DNA of 48,839 nt from Gemmatimonadota bacterium (GCA_002737115.1 NSHR01000010.1:20906-69744), one strand, 5' to 3'; positions 25,552 through 34,919 are shown, counted from the first letter of the stretch. The notes: a model not told the origin generated them from the sequence alone. Numbers and translations: made by a program.

Positions 25552-28482
25552 ATGAATCGTGGTTCTCGCTGGCCCGTGTTCCTGCTCGGCCTTGTCGCAG
25601 CGCTGCTGCCGCTCGGACCGTTGCACGCCCAATCCACCGGTACGGTTTCCGGTCGCGTCACCGACGAACGCTCGGGCCAACCGCTGCCCGGCGCGCAAGT
25701 GTTCGTGGAGATCAGTCGCGTCGCGCGCTCCGATCAGGAGGGCCGCTACCGCCTCGCTGAAGTGCCGGCCGGCAGTCGCTCGATCACCGTGCGCATGATC
25801 GGCTATGCCACCAAGGTGGTGCCGGTCACCGTCACCGCCGGACAGACGCTCACCACTAACATCAGCCTCGCCGTGCGGCCGCTCGACCTCGATGCCGTGG
25901 TCGTCACCGGGCAGGGCGGTGAAATCTCCAAGCGACGCATCGCCACCACGGTCGATGTCGTGAGCCGTGAGAAAATCGAAGCGTCGCCGGCGCGCCGCCT
26001 CGACGAACTGCTGCAGACCAATCTGCCCAGCGCACAGATCCGCATGACGTCGGGCCAGCCCGGCACCACGTCGATCATGCGCACCCGCGGCATCACCTCG
26101 GTGAGCAACAACTCCACGCCCGTCATCTACGTGGACGGCGTGCGCATGGACAACCTCAACACCATCGCCACGCTCGGCATGAACGTGTCCGGCGTGCGCG
26201 CGCAAGGCGCGGCCACCAGCGCCATCGCCGATCTGCCGCTCGATAACATCGATCGCGTGGAGTTCATTCCCGGCGGCGCGGCCACCACGCTCTACGGCTC
26301 CGATGCCGCCAACGGCGTCATTCAGATCTTCACCAAGCGCGGTGTGTCCGGTGCCACGAAGGGCTACTTCGAATCGCGCCTGGGCTACGACACGCCGCAG
26401 ACGCAGTTCCTCTTCTTCGACCGCACCAAGGACCTGCTGTACCGCAACGGGCTCACGCAGACGTACACTGCGGGCATCGAAGGCGGCAACAACGCCATCA
26501 CCTACAGCCTCTCGGGCAACCTCCGCGCCAGCGAGAGCCAGCGCGTGTACGGCGACAACCGCTCCTTCGGCGTGCGCAATGCGATCGGCGCGAACCTTGG
26601 CTCGCGGGGACGCTATCAGGGATCGTTCGCCTACAACGAGACCGACTCGCCGCGCTTCCGCAACGGCAACGGCGGTGGCTATACGTCGCTGTGGGTGCTG
26701 GAAGACGGACGCTCGAGCGCGTTCGGCTTCAACAACAACATCGACAGCATGAACGGCGAGGAATACGCCAAGCTCAAGACGTTCGTAAACGACGCCGAGC
26801 GGCTGCAGGACAACCGGGTGTTCACGCGCTCGTTCCAGAGCTCGCAGCGGATCGACTTCGATCCGATGCCCACGCTCAAGACCCACATGACGTTCGGCCT
26901 CAACAACCGCTTCAGCAAGGAGCGCGCGATCGTCACGAATGAATATCAGGTCGCGACCAGGGCATTCCCGGCCGGCACCACCGACCGTGGCAGCATCCAG
27001 AACTTCGAACGCGCCTTCACCGGCTTCACGTTCGACCTGGGCGGGCAGCACACCAAGAACTTCGGCACCAAGCTATCCGTCATCAGCTCCGTCGGCGCCC
27101 AGCTGTTCCGCAACGACGACGTGCAGGTGTCATACACGGCCACCAACGTGCGTGACGGCGCGCAGACCGTTACCGGCGCCGGTGTGACGCAGAGTTCGGA
27201 CCTCGCCTATCGCGTGGCGAACTACGGTGTCTTTGCCCAGACCAACATCAGCTACCTGGAGAAGTACACCATGGAGCTCGGTCTGCGTGCCGACAAGAAC
27301 ACCGCGTTCGGCGCCAACACGGGGGCGCAGCTTTATCCGAAGGTCGGGCTGGTGTATGCCCTCGGCGCTGAGCCGTGGCTGCGCAAGCTTATCTCGGAAG
27401 AGCTGCTCTCGGATATCCGTCTGCGCGCCGCGTACGGGGTGGCGGGGCAGTTCCCGCAGCCGTTCGCGAACGATCGCACCGTCGCCATCAATTCGTTCAA
27501 CGGACAGCAGGCTGCGACGTTCGGCCAGCCCGGCAACGCTAATCTCAAGCCGGAACGCACCGGCACCTTCGAGATGGGCACCGACCTGAGCTTCCTGCAG
27601 AATAAGGTGTCGCTCGGACTCGGCTGGTACTCGGCCCGCACCGTCGACGCGCTCATTACCGCACCGCCGGCCCCGTCCACGGGCGAAACCAACCAGATCA
27701 CCAACTTGGGTGAAATCGCCAACAAGGGGCTGGAACTGCGCGGCTCCGTCACCCCGGTGAGCAATGCGAAGTTTCGCCTCACGCTCAACGGCGCGTTCAA
27801 CACCCTGGACAACAAGGTGGTGAAAATGGGTGGCACGGCGCCGTTTGCTATCAGTGGCTATAGCGCCAGCACCGTGCAGGGCGTGGTGCAGGAAGGCTAC
27901 CAGGTGGGCTACCTGCGCGGTCTCAAGGCCGAATTCGGTGCGGACGGCAAGATCACCGCGATCAAGCCGCTCTCGTTCCTCGGCAACCCGACCGCCGACA
28001 AGTTCGGCAGCTTCGGGGCGCAGATGGGCATCGGATCGCGCTTCAACTTCCTCATGAGCGCTGACTACCAGTTCGGGGCCCAGACGCACTCGTTCGATCA
28101 GGGCTTCCGCTACCTGTACGGCCTGGCCGGCACGGAAAACTACGTACCGGCTGCCGCGCTCGCGCAGGCCCCGTACAACGGCAACCGTGCCCTGCTCTGG
28201 TCGCAGGTGCAGAACCTGTGGATTCAGAACACGGACTACGTGGCCATCCGCAACCTCACCGCGGACTACCGGATGCCCGAAAAGCTCCTGCCGCGTGGCG
28301 CCAAGGATCTGCGCGTGGCCTTCTCCATCGCCAATCCGTGGCGCTGGACCGCGTCCACCTTCGATCCTGAGACCGACTTCTCGTCGACCTCAGTGCAGGG
28401 TGGTGCCGCGGTGGGCGGATTTAACTACGCCACCGACAGCAGCCCGCGCACCTTCCTCCTCACACTTCGCTTCGGGTTCTGA
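25552..28482 (+). CDS. SusC/RagA-type TonB-dependent outer-membrane receptor
   Basis: A 976-residue outer-membrane transporter. ATG 25552 follows a strong AGGAG and begins a signal peptide (MNRGSRWPVFLLGLVAALLP, cleavage after LHAQ). Residues ~27-110 form the carboxypeptidase-regulatory-like domain typical of SusC proteins (GTVSGRVTDERSGQPLPGAQ). A TonB plug follows from ~120 to 245 (VIYVDGVRMDN; IDRVEFIPGGAATTLYGSDA, then ANGVIQI), and the rest is the 22-strand barrel, ending in an aromatic strand (FLLTLRFGF) as expected for BAM recognition. It is followed 2 bp later by a SusD-like lipoprotein. Such pairs import oligosaccharides or oligopeptides; the P1 peptidase downstream points to peptides. 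Confidence 0.95.
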   Translation: MNRGSRWPVFLLGLVAALLPLGPLHAQSTGTVSGRVTDERSGQPLPGAQVFVEISRVARSDQEGRYRLAEVPAGSRSITVRMIGYATKVVPVTVTAGQTLTTNISLAVRPLDLDAVVVTGQGGEISKRRIATTVDVVSREKIEASPARRLDELLQTNLPSAQIRMTSGQPGTTSIMRTRGITSVSNNSTPVIYVDGVRMDNLNTIATLGMNVSGVRAQGAATSAIADLPLDNIDRVEFIPGGAATTLYGSDAANGVIQIFTKRGVSGATKGYFESRLGYDTPQTQFLFFDRTKDLLYRNGLTQTYTAGIEGGNNAITYSLSGNLRASESQRVYGDNRSFGVRNAIGANLGSRGRYQGSFAYNETDSPRFRNGNGGGYTSLWVLEDGRSSAFGFNNNIDSMNGEEYAKLKTFVNDAERLQDNRVFTRSFQSSQRIDFDPMPTLKTHMTFGLNNRFSKERAIVTNEYQVATRAFPAGTTDRGSIQNFERAFTGFTFDLGGQHTKNFGTKLSVISSVGAQLFRNDDVQVSYTATNVRDGAQTVTGAGVTQSSDLAYRVANYGVFAQTNISYLEKYTMELGLRADKNTAFGANTGAQLYPKVGLVYALGAEPWLRKLISEELLSDIRLRAAYGVAGQFPQPFANDRTVAINSFNGQQAATFGQPGNANLKPERTGTFEMGTDLSFLQNKVSLGLGWYSARTVDALITAPPAPSTGETNQITNLGEIANKGLELRGSVTPVSNAKFRLTLNGAFNTLDNKVVKMGGTAPFAISGYSASTVQGVVQEGYQVGYLRGLKAEFGADGKITAIKPLSFLGNPTADKFGSFGAQMGIGSRFNFLMSADYQFGAQTHSFDQGFRYLYGLAGTENYVPAAALAQAPYNGNRALLWSQVQNLWIQNTDYVAIRNLTADYRMPEKLLPRGAKDLRVAFSIANPWRWTASTFDPETDFSSTSVQGGAAVGGFNYATDSSPRTFLLTLRFGF

Positions 28483-28484
28483 TC

Positions 28485-29942
28485 ATGCGCCGACAGACAT
28501 TGATTCCTGCGTCGGTCCGCTTGTTCGCGCCGATGCTCGCGGCCACCGCACTTGGGGCCTGCAACGCCTTCACGCCCACTGAGGTCCGGAATCCGAACCT
28601 CACCGACCAGCAGTTCCTCAGCACCCCGGCCGCCGGCGCCTCCTGGCTGCGCGGCACCAGCCGCCAGTTTCTGCTCACGCTCAACGGCGTCGTGCAGAAC
28701 GCGGAGCTCGGGTCGGACAACTACTTCAACAACTACACGACCAACAACCAGCAGTTCGACGCGCCGAACATTTTGTACGTTGATCCCGATGTCACGTCGA
28801 TCCAGAACACCATCGCGCGACTCCGCTACATGGCGAGCTTCGGGCTGGACAGCGTATTCCCGCGAGATCCTCTCGTGACCCCGAACGACAAGGCCGAGAC
28901 TTATTACCTGCGCGGCATTGGCAACCTGTTCGCGGGGGAGATGTTCGTCGGACTGCCCGCGGTACCCAACGGCCCCGTCGTGGATGCGCAAGCGAATCTG
29001 AATGCGGCAGTCGCCGACTTCACGCAGGCGCGCACGCTCTCCACCGATGTGCCCAGCAAGAACAGCTACACGCTGGCCCTCGCGCGGGCGTACCACCGGT
29101 TGGGCAACAAGGCCAAGGCGGTCGAAGAGGCGCAGGCGCTGCTCACGGCCAATCCGACCTTCATCCGCAATGCGTCGTTTGATCCGGTCAACGGCCCGTC
29201 CAACAACATGACGGGCGTGCTGACGAGCTCCGTCAACAACTTCCAGCCGTTGCCGCGTCTCGACTTCCTGGATCCCAAGTTCCTGAACCGGGGTGCGACG
29301 ATTCAGAGCCCGATCGCCTTCCAGAAGTCGGAGGAGGCGCACCTGATCATCGCCGAAGCCAACATCGCCGACAACAACCTCACCGCGGCGAAGGACCGGC
29401 TGAAGCTGCTGCTGGCGCTGGTGCTCACGCGCACCACGGAGCCGTGGGACAGTCGCCTGCAGCTGCGCGGTCGCGCGGCCGGTAAGGTGATCTATCCGAA
29501 CACCGCGGATACGAAGGTCGCGTTCGCACCCGGACAGCCGTTGCAGGACGGCTTCGTGCTCACGCGCTCCCTACCGACCGTCCGCGTAGCGACCGTTTCC
29601 GGCACCTCGGTCACCACCGCCCGCATCGACGCCATCACCACGGCCGACGACGCGCTGTACGTGCTGTACCTCATGCGCCAGGAAATCTTCATCGCCGAAG
29701 GACGCCGCCTGGCCGACCTCGGCATCAAGCTCCCCGTGGCGCAGACGGAAATCGTCGCCAACAAGAACACCAAAGACGGTGAGCCGTACACGTTGTCCCA
29801 GGTCCCGTCCTTCATCCCGCGGGCCTTCGAGATGGACGCCTTTACCTACGATGCCGCTGCCAAGACCGTGGTCATCAAGCACGACATGAACCGGACGCTT
29901 GTGTTGAACAAGACGTCTCCGCTCGTGCTTCCCTTCCATTAA
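28485..29942 (+). CDS. SusD/RagB-like outer-membrane substrate-binding lipoprotein
   Basis: A 485-residue partner of the SusC-type receptor. The lipobox ATALGAC gives a mature N-terminal lipid-Cys at about residue 26. The RagB/SusD fold is helical with TPR-like repeats: NDKAETYYLRGIGNLFAGEM, LNAAVADFTQARTLSTDVPS, and NSYTLALARAYHRLGNKAKA; the C-terminal half contains SEEAHLIIAEANIADNNLTA and YLMRQEIFIAEGRRLADLGI, a signature where SusD proteins carry 'R-E-I-F-x-E-G-x-R'. It caps the SusC channel and binds the substrate. Only 2 bp separate it from susC. It is shorter and more diverged than Bacteroides SusD, as expected outside that phylum. Confidence 0.92.
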   Translation: MRRQTLIPASVRLFAPMLAATALGACNAFTPTEVRNPNLTDQQFLSTPAAGASWLRGTSRQFLLTLNGVVQNAELGSDNYFNNYTTNNQQFDAPNILYVDPDVTSIQNTIARLRYMASFGLDSVFPRDPLVTPNDKAETYYLRGIGNLFAGEMFVGLPAVPNGPVVDAQANLNAAVADFTQARTLSTDVPSKNSYTLALARAYHRLGNKAKAVEEAQALLTANPTFIRNASFDPVNGPSNNMTGVLTSSVNNFQPLPRLDFLDPKFLNRGATIQSPIAFQKSEEAHLIIAEANIADNNLTAAKDRLKLLLALVLTRTTEPWDSRLQLRGRAAGKVIYPNTADTKVAFAPGQPLQDGFVLTRSLPTVRVATVSGTSVTTARIDAITTADDALYVLYLMRQEIFIAEGRRLADLGIKLPVAQTEIVANKNTKDGEPYTLSQVPSFIPRAFEMDAFTYDAAAKTVVIKHDMNRTLVLNKTSPLVLPFH

Positions 29943-29958
29943 ACGGTCGGCCTCTTCC

Positions 29959-31143
29959 ATGGCTCAACGTTCCCGTTCCAACTTCACCTCCCCCGGCGCG
30001 CGATGGCGCGCCGGGGTGCTGGTGGCCACCGCGCTGCCAGCGCTGGCCCTGCCAGCCCTCGCGCTCCGCGCCCAGCCCGCGCGCCCGGCCACACAGCCAC
30101 CGCCACGCGTCACCGTGGTCGGCCCCGGCCCAACCAACTCGCTTACCGACGTGCCCGGACTCAAAGTCGGCCACTTCACCCGCTCCGACAGCGGCTACCG
30201 CTCCGGCACTACCGTTATTCGCACCGAAAAAGGGGCCACCGCCGGCTACAGCCAGATGGGTGGCGCGCCAGGCACCAAAGAAACCGATCTCCTCAAGCCG
30301 GGCGGTCAGGTCCGCACCGTGCAGGCCATCATGCTCGGTGGCGGGAGTGCCTTCGGCCTCGATGCCGCCACGGGCGTGATGCAGTGGATGGAAGAGCACA
30401 ACTTCGGCGTGCCCGTGGGCGGCGGCGTCGTACCGATTGTGCCCGCCGCGATCCTCATGGACCTCGGCCGCGGTGGCAACTTCAAGAAGCGCCCCGACGC
30501 CTCGTTCGGCTACAAAGCCACGGAGGCCGCCACCACGGCCCCCGTCCAGAGCGGCCGCATCGGCGTGGGCATGGGTGCCGGCTGGGGCATGGGCACCGCC
30601 AGTGTGAAGCTTTCTAACGGCTACACGGTGGCGGCCATCGTCGGGCTCAACCCGGCGGGGTCACCGCTCGACCCGCGCACCTGCCTCCCCTACGGCTTCT
30701 TCCTTGAGCTCGGTGACGAGTTCAACCTGGTGCAGCCCAAGGCCGAGGAATGCGCCGCAGCAGCCACCGGCCGCGGTGGTCCGAACGACGGCTCGGACGG
30801 CGCCCCGCGCAACACCACCATCGCTCTCGTGGCCACCGACGCCCCGCTGTTCGACCTCGAGGCCGAGCGCATGGCGCAGATCGCCAATGCGGGCCTTGCC
30901 CGCTCCATCCGTCCCATTCACGGCATTGGCGACGGGGACACGGTGTTCGGCATGGCCACGACACTGCCCTCCACGCAAATGAGCAACGGCGATCTGCAAG
31001 CCATCTTCAACGCCGGGGCCGATGTCCTCGGGCGGGCGGTCGTGCATGCGGTGCTGATGTCCAAGCAGGTCGGCACCAGCCGCGTGGGATATTGTCAGCA
31101 GTATCCGAGTGCCTGTGTAAAGCGTACGGGCGCCGGTAAGTAA
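29959..31143 (+). CDS. Exported P1/S58-family aminopeptidase (DmpA/BapA type)
   Basis: A 394-residue Ntn-hydrolase-like peptidase, self-cleaving into two chains. A signal peptide with an alanine/leucine repeat (PALALPALALRAQ) ends near residue 38. Family blocks: SLTDVPGLKVGHFT, GYRSGTTVI, MLGGGSAFGLDAATGVMQWM, GRIGVGMGAGWGMGTASVKL, and the presumed autocleavage and nucleophile region RNTTIALVATDAPL, where the first Thr of 'NTT' should become the new N-terminal nucleophile (DmpA has Ser). Known members are L-aminopeptidase/D-amidases and beta-peptidyl aminopeptidases that release N-terminal beta-amino acids such as beta-alanine. Located 16 bp after susD and upstream of a beta-alanine aminotransferase, which supports the beta-aminopeptidase reading. 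Its long insert (about 255-280, Cys- and Gly-rich) is seen in secreted members. Confidence 0.9.
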   Translation: MAQRSRSNFTSPGARWRAGVLVATALPALALPALALRAQPARPATQPPPRVTVVGPGPTNSLTDVPGLKVGHFTRSDSGYRSGTTVIRTEKGATAGYSQMGGAPGTKETDLLKPGGQVRTVQAIMLGGGSAFGLDAATGVMQWMEEHNFGVPVGGGVVPIVPAAILMDLGRGGNFKKRPDASFGYKATEAATTAPVQSGRIGVGMGAGWGMGTASVKLSNGYTVAAIVGLNPAGSPLDPRTCLPYGFFLELGDEFNLVQPKAEECAAAATGRGGPNDGSDGAPRNTTIALVATDAPLFDLEAERMAQIANAGLARSIRPIHGIGDGDTVFGMATTLPSTQMSNGDLQAIFNAGADVLGRAVVHAVLMSKQVGTSRVGYCQQYPSACVKRTGAGK

Positions 31144-31173
31144 CGCCGCACCACCTCCTTTAAAAACAGATAC

Positions 31174-32223
31174 ATGAAGCGACTCGCCGGCGGGCTGCTG
31201 GCCATGCTCATGCTCACCGGGGCCGCCAGTCCCGCCGCCAGCACCCTCGACATCTACTTCATCGATGTCGAGGGAGGACAAGCGACCCTCATGGTCACGC
31301 CGGCCGGTGAGTCGTTCCTGATCGATGCGGGATTTCCCGGTGACGGCACGTTCGCGTCGAAACCGGGCGACCCGGCGAAGGCCCGCGATGCCCAACGCAT
31401 TCTGGCCGCCGCGCGCGATGCGGGAGTGCGCCAAATCGATCACCTCATGCTCACCCACTACCATGCCGATCACATGGGTGGGGTCATCGAGCTGGCGCAA
31501 CTGCTCCCGATCCGTCATTTCATCGATCACGCCGCACCGAGCGCCGAGGCGGAGGTGATCGTGCCGGGCACAATGGCGCTGTACGACGCCTACGTGGCAC
31601 TGCGGGCCAGCGGCACGCACACCGAGCCGAAGCCGGGTGACCGACTCCCCCTTGGTGGCGTGGACGTGGTGGTGCTGGCCTCCGCCGGCGACATTCTCAC
31701 GACACCGCTCACGGGCGCCGGGCAGCCGAACGCGACCTGCACCGGCAGTGGCGAACCGGCGCAGGAAAAAACGGAGAACCCGCGCTCGACCGCCATTCGC
31801 GTACAATTCGGAGCGTTCCGATTTCTCAACGTGGGGGACCTGAGCGGCGCACCGCTCTTTGCGCTCACCTGCCCCACCAATCTGATCGGCACGGCGGAGC
31901 TGTACCTCATTGCCCACCATGGTGGCAACGATGGCGCGGATCCGTCGCTGTTCGCCGCCGTGAAGCCTCGCGTGGCCATCATGAACAACGGCCCGCGCAA
32001 AGGCGCGCAGGCGCGCACCTTCGCGACCATCCGCGGGATCCGTACCATCGACGGCTGGCAGCTGCACCGCAGTGAGAACGCCAACATCGAAAATTTTTCC
32101 GATGCCCGTATCGCTAATCTCGACGAGAACACCAGCGCCTGGCTCAAAGTGTCCGCCAGCCTCGACGGCAGCTTCACTGTCACCAACGGACGCACTGGGC
32201 ACTCTACCGCGTATCCGCGGTAA
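31174..32223 (+). CDS. Secreted metallo-beta-lactamase-fold hydrolase (ComEC-like MBL)
   Basis: A 349-residue protein with a signal peptide (MKRLAGGLLAMLMLTGAASP). The MBL metal-binding motif is THYHADHMGG, preceded by the IYFIDVEGGQATLM strand typical of the ComEC/Rec2-associated MBL group. Further ligands are probably the Asp in LNVGDLSG and the His pair of LIAHHGGNDG. No ComEC membrane part is present. Members may be nucleases or phosphodiesterases, but most exported stand-alone copies are uncharacterised. It lies 30 bp after the P1 peptidase and 32 bp before the aminotransferase, in an apparent operon, so it may act on an amide or ester in the same pathway (inference). Confidence 0.87.
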   Translation: MKRLAGGLLAMLMLTGAASPAASTLDIYFIDVEGGQATLMVTPAGESFLIDAGFPGDGTFASKPGDPAKARDAQRILAAARDAGVRQIDHLMLTHYHADHMGGVIELAQLLPIRHFIDHAAPSAEAEVIVPGTMALYDAYVALRASGTHTEPKPGDRLPLGGVDVVVLASAGDILTTPLTGAGQPNATCTGSGEPAQEKTENPRSTAIRVQFGAFRFLNVGDLSGAPLFALTCPTNLIGTAELYLIAHHGGNDGADPSLFAAVKPRVAIMNNGPRKGAQARTFATIRGIRTIDGWQLHRSENANIENFSDARIANLDENTSAWLKVSASLDGSFTVTNGRTGHSTAYPR

Positions 32224-32255
32224 CCGCGCGCACTCATCACCACACGAGTTCTGAG

Positions 32256-33587
32256 ATGACCGCTCCGACCACGCTCTCCCCGACCCTCGATTCGCAGTGG
32301 ATGCCGTTCACCGCCAACAAGGCGTTCAAGGCACGACCGCGACTGCTCGTCAGCGCCAAGGACATGCATTATCAGTCCGATGACGGCCGCGAGATTCTCG
32401 ACGGGACCGCTGGGCTCTGGTGCGTGAACGCGGGACACTGCCGCACCCCCATCATCGACGCGATCAGTCGGACGGCAACGACGCTGGATTTCGCGCCGAG
32501 CTTTCAGATGGGGCATCCGCTCTCCTTCGCGTTGGCCGACAAGCTGGTGCAGCTGCTCCCCACCGGCATGAGCAAGGTGTTCTTCTCGAACTCCGGCAGC
32601 GAAGCGGTGGACAGCGCACTCAAAATCGCCATGGCCTATCATCTGGCCCGCGGCGAACCGGAGCGCAACATGTTCATCGGGCGCACGCGCGGCTATCATG
32701 GCGTGGGCTTCGGTGGCATTTCTGTGGGCGGCATCGAAACGAATCGCAAAACATTTGCGGCACAGCTCATGCCGCACATCGATCATCTGCCGCACACCCA
32801 CGATCTCGCCCACAACGCGTTCTCGAAGGGACAGCCGCAGTGGGGGGCGCATCTCGCCGATGCCCTCGAGACCATGGTGGCCACGCATGGCGCCGGCCGC
32901 ATCGCCGCCGTGATCGTCGAACCGCTGGCCGGATCCACCGGTGTGCTGGTGCCACCGGTCGGCTATCTGGAACGGCTGCGCGCCCTGTGCACCGCCCACG
33001 GTATTCTGCTGATCTTCGACGAAGTGATCAGCGGATTCGGACGACTCGGTACCCCGTTCGCCGCCCAGCACTTCGGTGTAACCCCCGACATCATGGCGCT
33101 GGCCAAGGGACTCACCAACGCGGCCGTGCCGATGGGCGCCACCGCCGTGCAGAGCGCGATTTATGACACCGTGGTCAACGCCTCCGAGCGCGGCATCGAG
33201 TTATTTCATGGCTACACCTACAGCGGACACCCGCTCGCCGCGGCCGCCGGTCTCGCCACCATGCAGATTTACGAAGACGAGGGCTTGTTCGAGCGGGCCC
33301 GCACCCTCGCCCCCGAGTGGGAAGCCGTCATGCACGCGATGCGCGATGCGCCGTACGTGATCGACGTGCGCAACCTCGGTCTGGTGGCCGGCATCGAACT
33401 CGAACCGCGCGCCGGCCTGCCGGGAGCCCGCGCCTACGACGCCTTCGTGAACTGCTTCCACGATCAGGACGCGCTGATTCGCGTAACCGGCGACATCATT
33501 GCCCTGTCGCCGCCGCTCATCATTAGCGTCGAGCAGATCCACGAGCTGGCCGGCAAGGTCCGCCGGGCCCTTCACTCCATCACCTAA
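32256..33587 (+). CDS. Class III aminotransferase, beta-alanine:pyruvate type
   Basis: A 443-residue PLP-dependent omega-aminotransferase. The N-terminal LDSQWMPFTANKAFKARPRL and 'DGTAGLWCVNAGHCR' blocks are characteristic of beta-alanine--pyruvate transaminases. The PLP Lys is Lys284 in ALAKGLTNAAVPMGA; the phosphate cup is NSGSEAVDSALKIA, and FDEVISGFGRLG carries the cofactor-pyridine Asp. It would convert beta-alanine and pyruvate into malonate semialdehyde and alanine, feeding the mmsA gene product at 19082. It is in tight rightward order behind SusCD, the P1 peptidase and the MBL protein, a location that favours degradation of imported beta-amino compounds. Other omega-amino donors remain possible. 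Confidence 0.92.
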   Translation: MTAPTTLSPTLDSQWMPFTANKAFKARPRLLVSAKDMHYQSDDGREILDGTAGLWCVNAGHCRTPIIDAISRTATTLDFAPSFQMGHPLSFALADKLVQLLPTGMSKVFFSNSGSEAVDSALKIAMAYHLARGEPERNMFIGRTRGYHGVGFGGISVGGIETNRKTFAAQLMPHIDHLPHTHDLAHNAFSKGQPQWGAHLADALETMVATHGAGRIAAVIVEPLAGSTGVLVPPVGYLERLRALCTAHGILLIFDEVISGFGRLGTPFAAQHFGVTPDIMALAKGLTNAAVPMGATAVQSAIYDTVVNASERGIELFHGYTYSGHPLAAAAGLATMQIYEDEGLFERARTLAPEWEAVMHAMRDAPYVIDVRNLGLVAGIELEPRAGLPGARAYDAFVNCFHDQDALIRVTGDIIALSPPLIISVEQIHELAGKVRRALHSIT

Positions 33588-33607
33588 CGCTACGGAAACG
33601 GGGCTTT

Positions 33608-34048
33608 GTGAACGGCACCAGCTACCTCTGGATCAAGGCGCTACACGTCATTGCTGTCATCGCCTGGTACGCCGGGCTGTTCTACATTTTCCGCCTGTAC
33701 GTGTACCACGTGCAGAAGCGGAGCGAGCCCGCGGTTACGGCCACGCTCGAGGTCATGGAGCGGCGCCTGCTACGCGCCATCATGACACCGGCCATGGTCG
33801 TGGCCGTCGGCGCCGGCACAGCCATGCTGGTGATGAATCCGTCGCTGCTGAAAATGCCATGGATGCACGCCAAGCTCGGCGCCGTGTTTTTCCTGCTCGG
33901 CTATCACGGCCTCGCCTCGTGGACGCGCAAAAAGTTTCTGCAGGGCGAGTATGTGTTCAGCGAAACCGCCTGCCGATGGCTCAATGAAGTGCCCACGATC
34001 CTGCTGCTGATCATCGTGATCGGCGTGATCGTGCGACCTGGCGCGTGA
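33608..34048 (+). CDS. hemJ: HemJ-type protoporphyrinogen IX oxidase
   Basis: A 146-residue, four-helix inner-membrane protein of the HemJ (UPF0093) family, which oxidises protoporphyrinogen IX to protoporphyrin IX in haem synthesis. The invariant His near the start (KALHVIAVIAWYAGLFYIFR) and the WMHAKLG motif with its conserved His and Lys are present. The start is GTG 33608; length is exactly family-typical. It sits 20 bp after the aminotransferase, an apparent operon end, though the functional link to beta-amino acids is not obvious. No other haem gene is in the window. Confidence 0.92.
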   Translation: MNGTSYLWIKALHVIAVIAWYAGLFYIFRLYVYHVQKRSEPAVTATLEVMERRLLRAIMTPAMVVAVGAGTAMLVMNPSLLKMPWMHAKLGAVFFLLGYHGLASWTRKKFLQGEYVFSETACRWLNEVPTILLLIIVIGVIVRPGA

Positions 34049-34058
34049 TGTGAACGCC

Positions 34059-34075
34059 GGCGGCCGTGAGCCGCC
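34059..34075. terminator. Hairpin between convergent hemJ and esterase
   Basis: GGCGGC (34059-34064), loop CGTGA, GCCGCC (34070-34075) lies exactly in the 27-bp gap between the convergent stops. Six G:C pairs, no T-tract; a probable bidirectional terminator. Confidence 0.5.
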
Positions 34076-34810
34076 CTACAGCAGCTTGCGGAGCACGTCG
34101 TCGTCGAGACGGTGCCCGCCACCGAACGTGAACTCTTCCACCTCGATGCCCATCGCGTCGATGCGCTTGCGCAGGGTTCGGCGGAAGGAGTCAGTGGCGA
34201 ATTTGTCCTTGTCGCCCACCACCACCTGCACCGTGGTGCCGGTCCACGCCGCACGCATGGCGTCATCCGACACATCGTGCGCGAGTCCGCCCGCCCACAG
34301 CACGTGCGTGGCCACGTCGGCCCCTTCTTCCGGCACGCCGCGGTCGGCCACATCGGCCACCCACCGCATGCTCATCGCGACGCCCTGCGAGAAACCCAGC
34401 ACCTTGATGGCTGGCACGTCACCACGCGCTTCGAGAATCGCGTCGACCTCTTGGCCGACCACCGCGTGCAGCATGCCGAGCGCGTCGCGCAGGTCGTCCT
34501 CGCGGTCGTCGCGCGTGAGCCACGTGGCACCGGTCCGCGCCAGATGCTTACCATCGGCCCGCGGCAACTCCAGGTAGAAGCGCGAAAGCCCCTCGGGGGC
34601 CACGATTCGCGTTGCTTTGGGCGCCTGCCGCGCGAACGTGGTCAGGAACTCGCTGGCCAGCTGGCCGTAACCGTGAAACACCACCCACAGCGTGGTGGTA
34701 TCGGCCGGCTCGGCGCCAGCGGTGGCGTACCGGGCCGTGCGCTCCACGGCGATCTTGTGCATGGTGATCGCCGCAACGGCGTCACGAGTGGCGTCTTGGA
34801 ATTCAGTCAT
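34076..34810 (-). CDS. Alpha/beta-hydrolase, phospholipase/carboxylesterase family
   Basis: A 244-residue serine hydrolase. The oxyanion motif WVVFHGYGQ (His46-Gly47) and the nucleophile elbow KVLGFSQGVAMSMRW (Ser141) fit the EstB/lysophospholipase-carboxylesterase family; the acid is probably in VVVGDKDKF and the catalytic His in FGGGHRLDDDVL near the C terminus. No signal peptide, so cytoplasmic. ATG 34810 is taken; an internal ATG 48 bp later (MHKIAVER) is possible. Natural substrate unknown: short-chain esters, lysophospholipids or acyl-thioesters are usual for the family. Next on the same strand, across a 109-bp gap with two hairpins, is a secreted protein of unknown role. Confidence 0.85.
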   Translation of the reverse strand: MTEFQDATRDAVAAITMHKIAVERTARYATAGAEPADTTTLWVVFHGYGQLASEFLTTFARQAPKATRIVAPEGLSRFYLELPRADGKHLARTGATWLTRDDREDDLRDALGMLHAVVGQEVDAILEARGDVPAIKVLGFSQGVAMSMRWVADVADRGVPEEGADVATHVLWAGGLAHDVSDDAMRAAWTGTTVQVVVGDKDKFATDSFRRTLRKRIDAMGIEVEEFTFGGGHRLDDDVLRKLL

Positions 34811-34852
34811 CGTACCGTAAGTCTAGTCACTTATTCCTCACTTGTTGGCATC

Positions 34853-34910
34853 GAGCAGTTTTTTCTGCTCCAACCAGCTCTGTACACGCCGAGGCCACCT
34901 CGACCTCGGC
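34853..34910 (-). terminator. Two hairpins downstream of the secreted unknown gene
   Basis: GAGCAG-TTTTTT-CTGCTC at 34853-34870 and GCCGAGG-9 bases-CCTCGGC at 34888-34910 lie just past the stop of the leftward gene at 34920. Either could end its transcript. The T-run is a loop, not a tail. Confidence 0.4.
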
Positions 34911-34919
34911 CGCGCGATC

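Noticed and set aside
25285-27051. 588-codon frame opposite the SusC gene
   Set aside because: No domain, biased composition; the SusC frame has full domain support.
30661-33071. Two long reverse frames over the P1, MBL and aminotransferase genes
   Set aside because: Both lie opposite genes with conserved motifs; no family signature in either.
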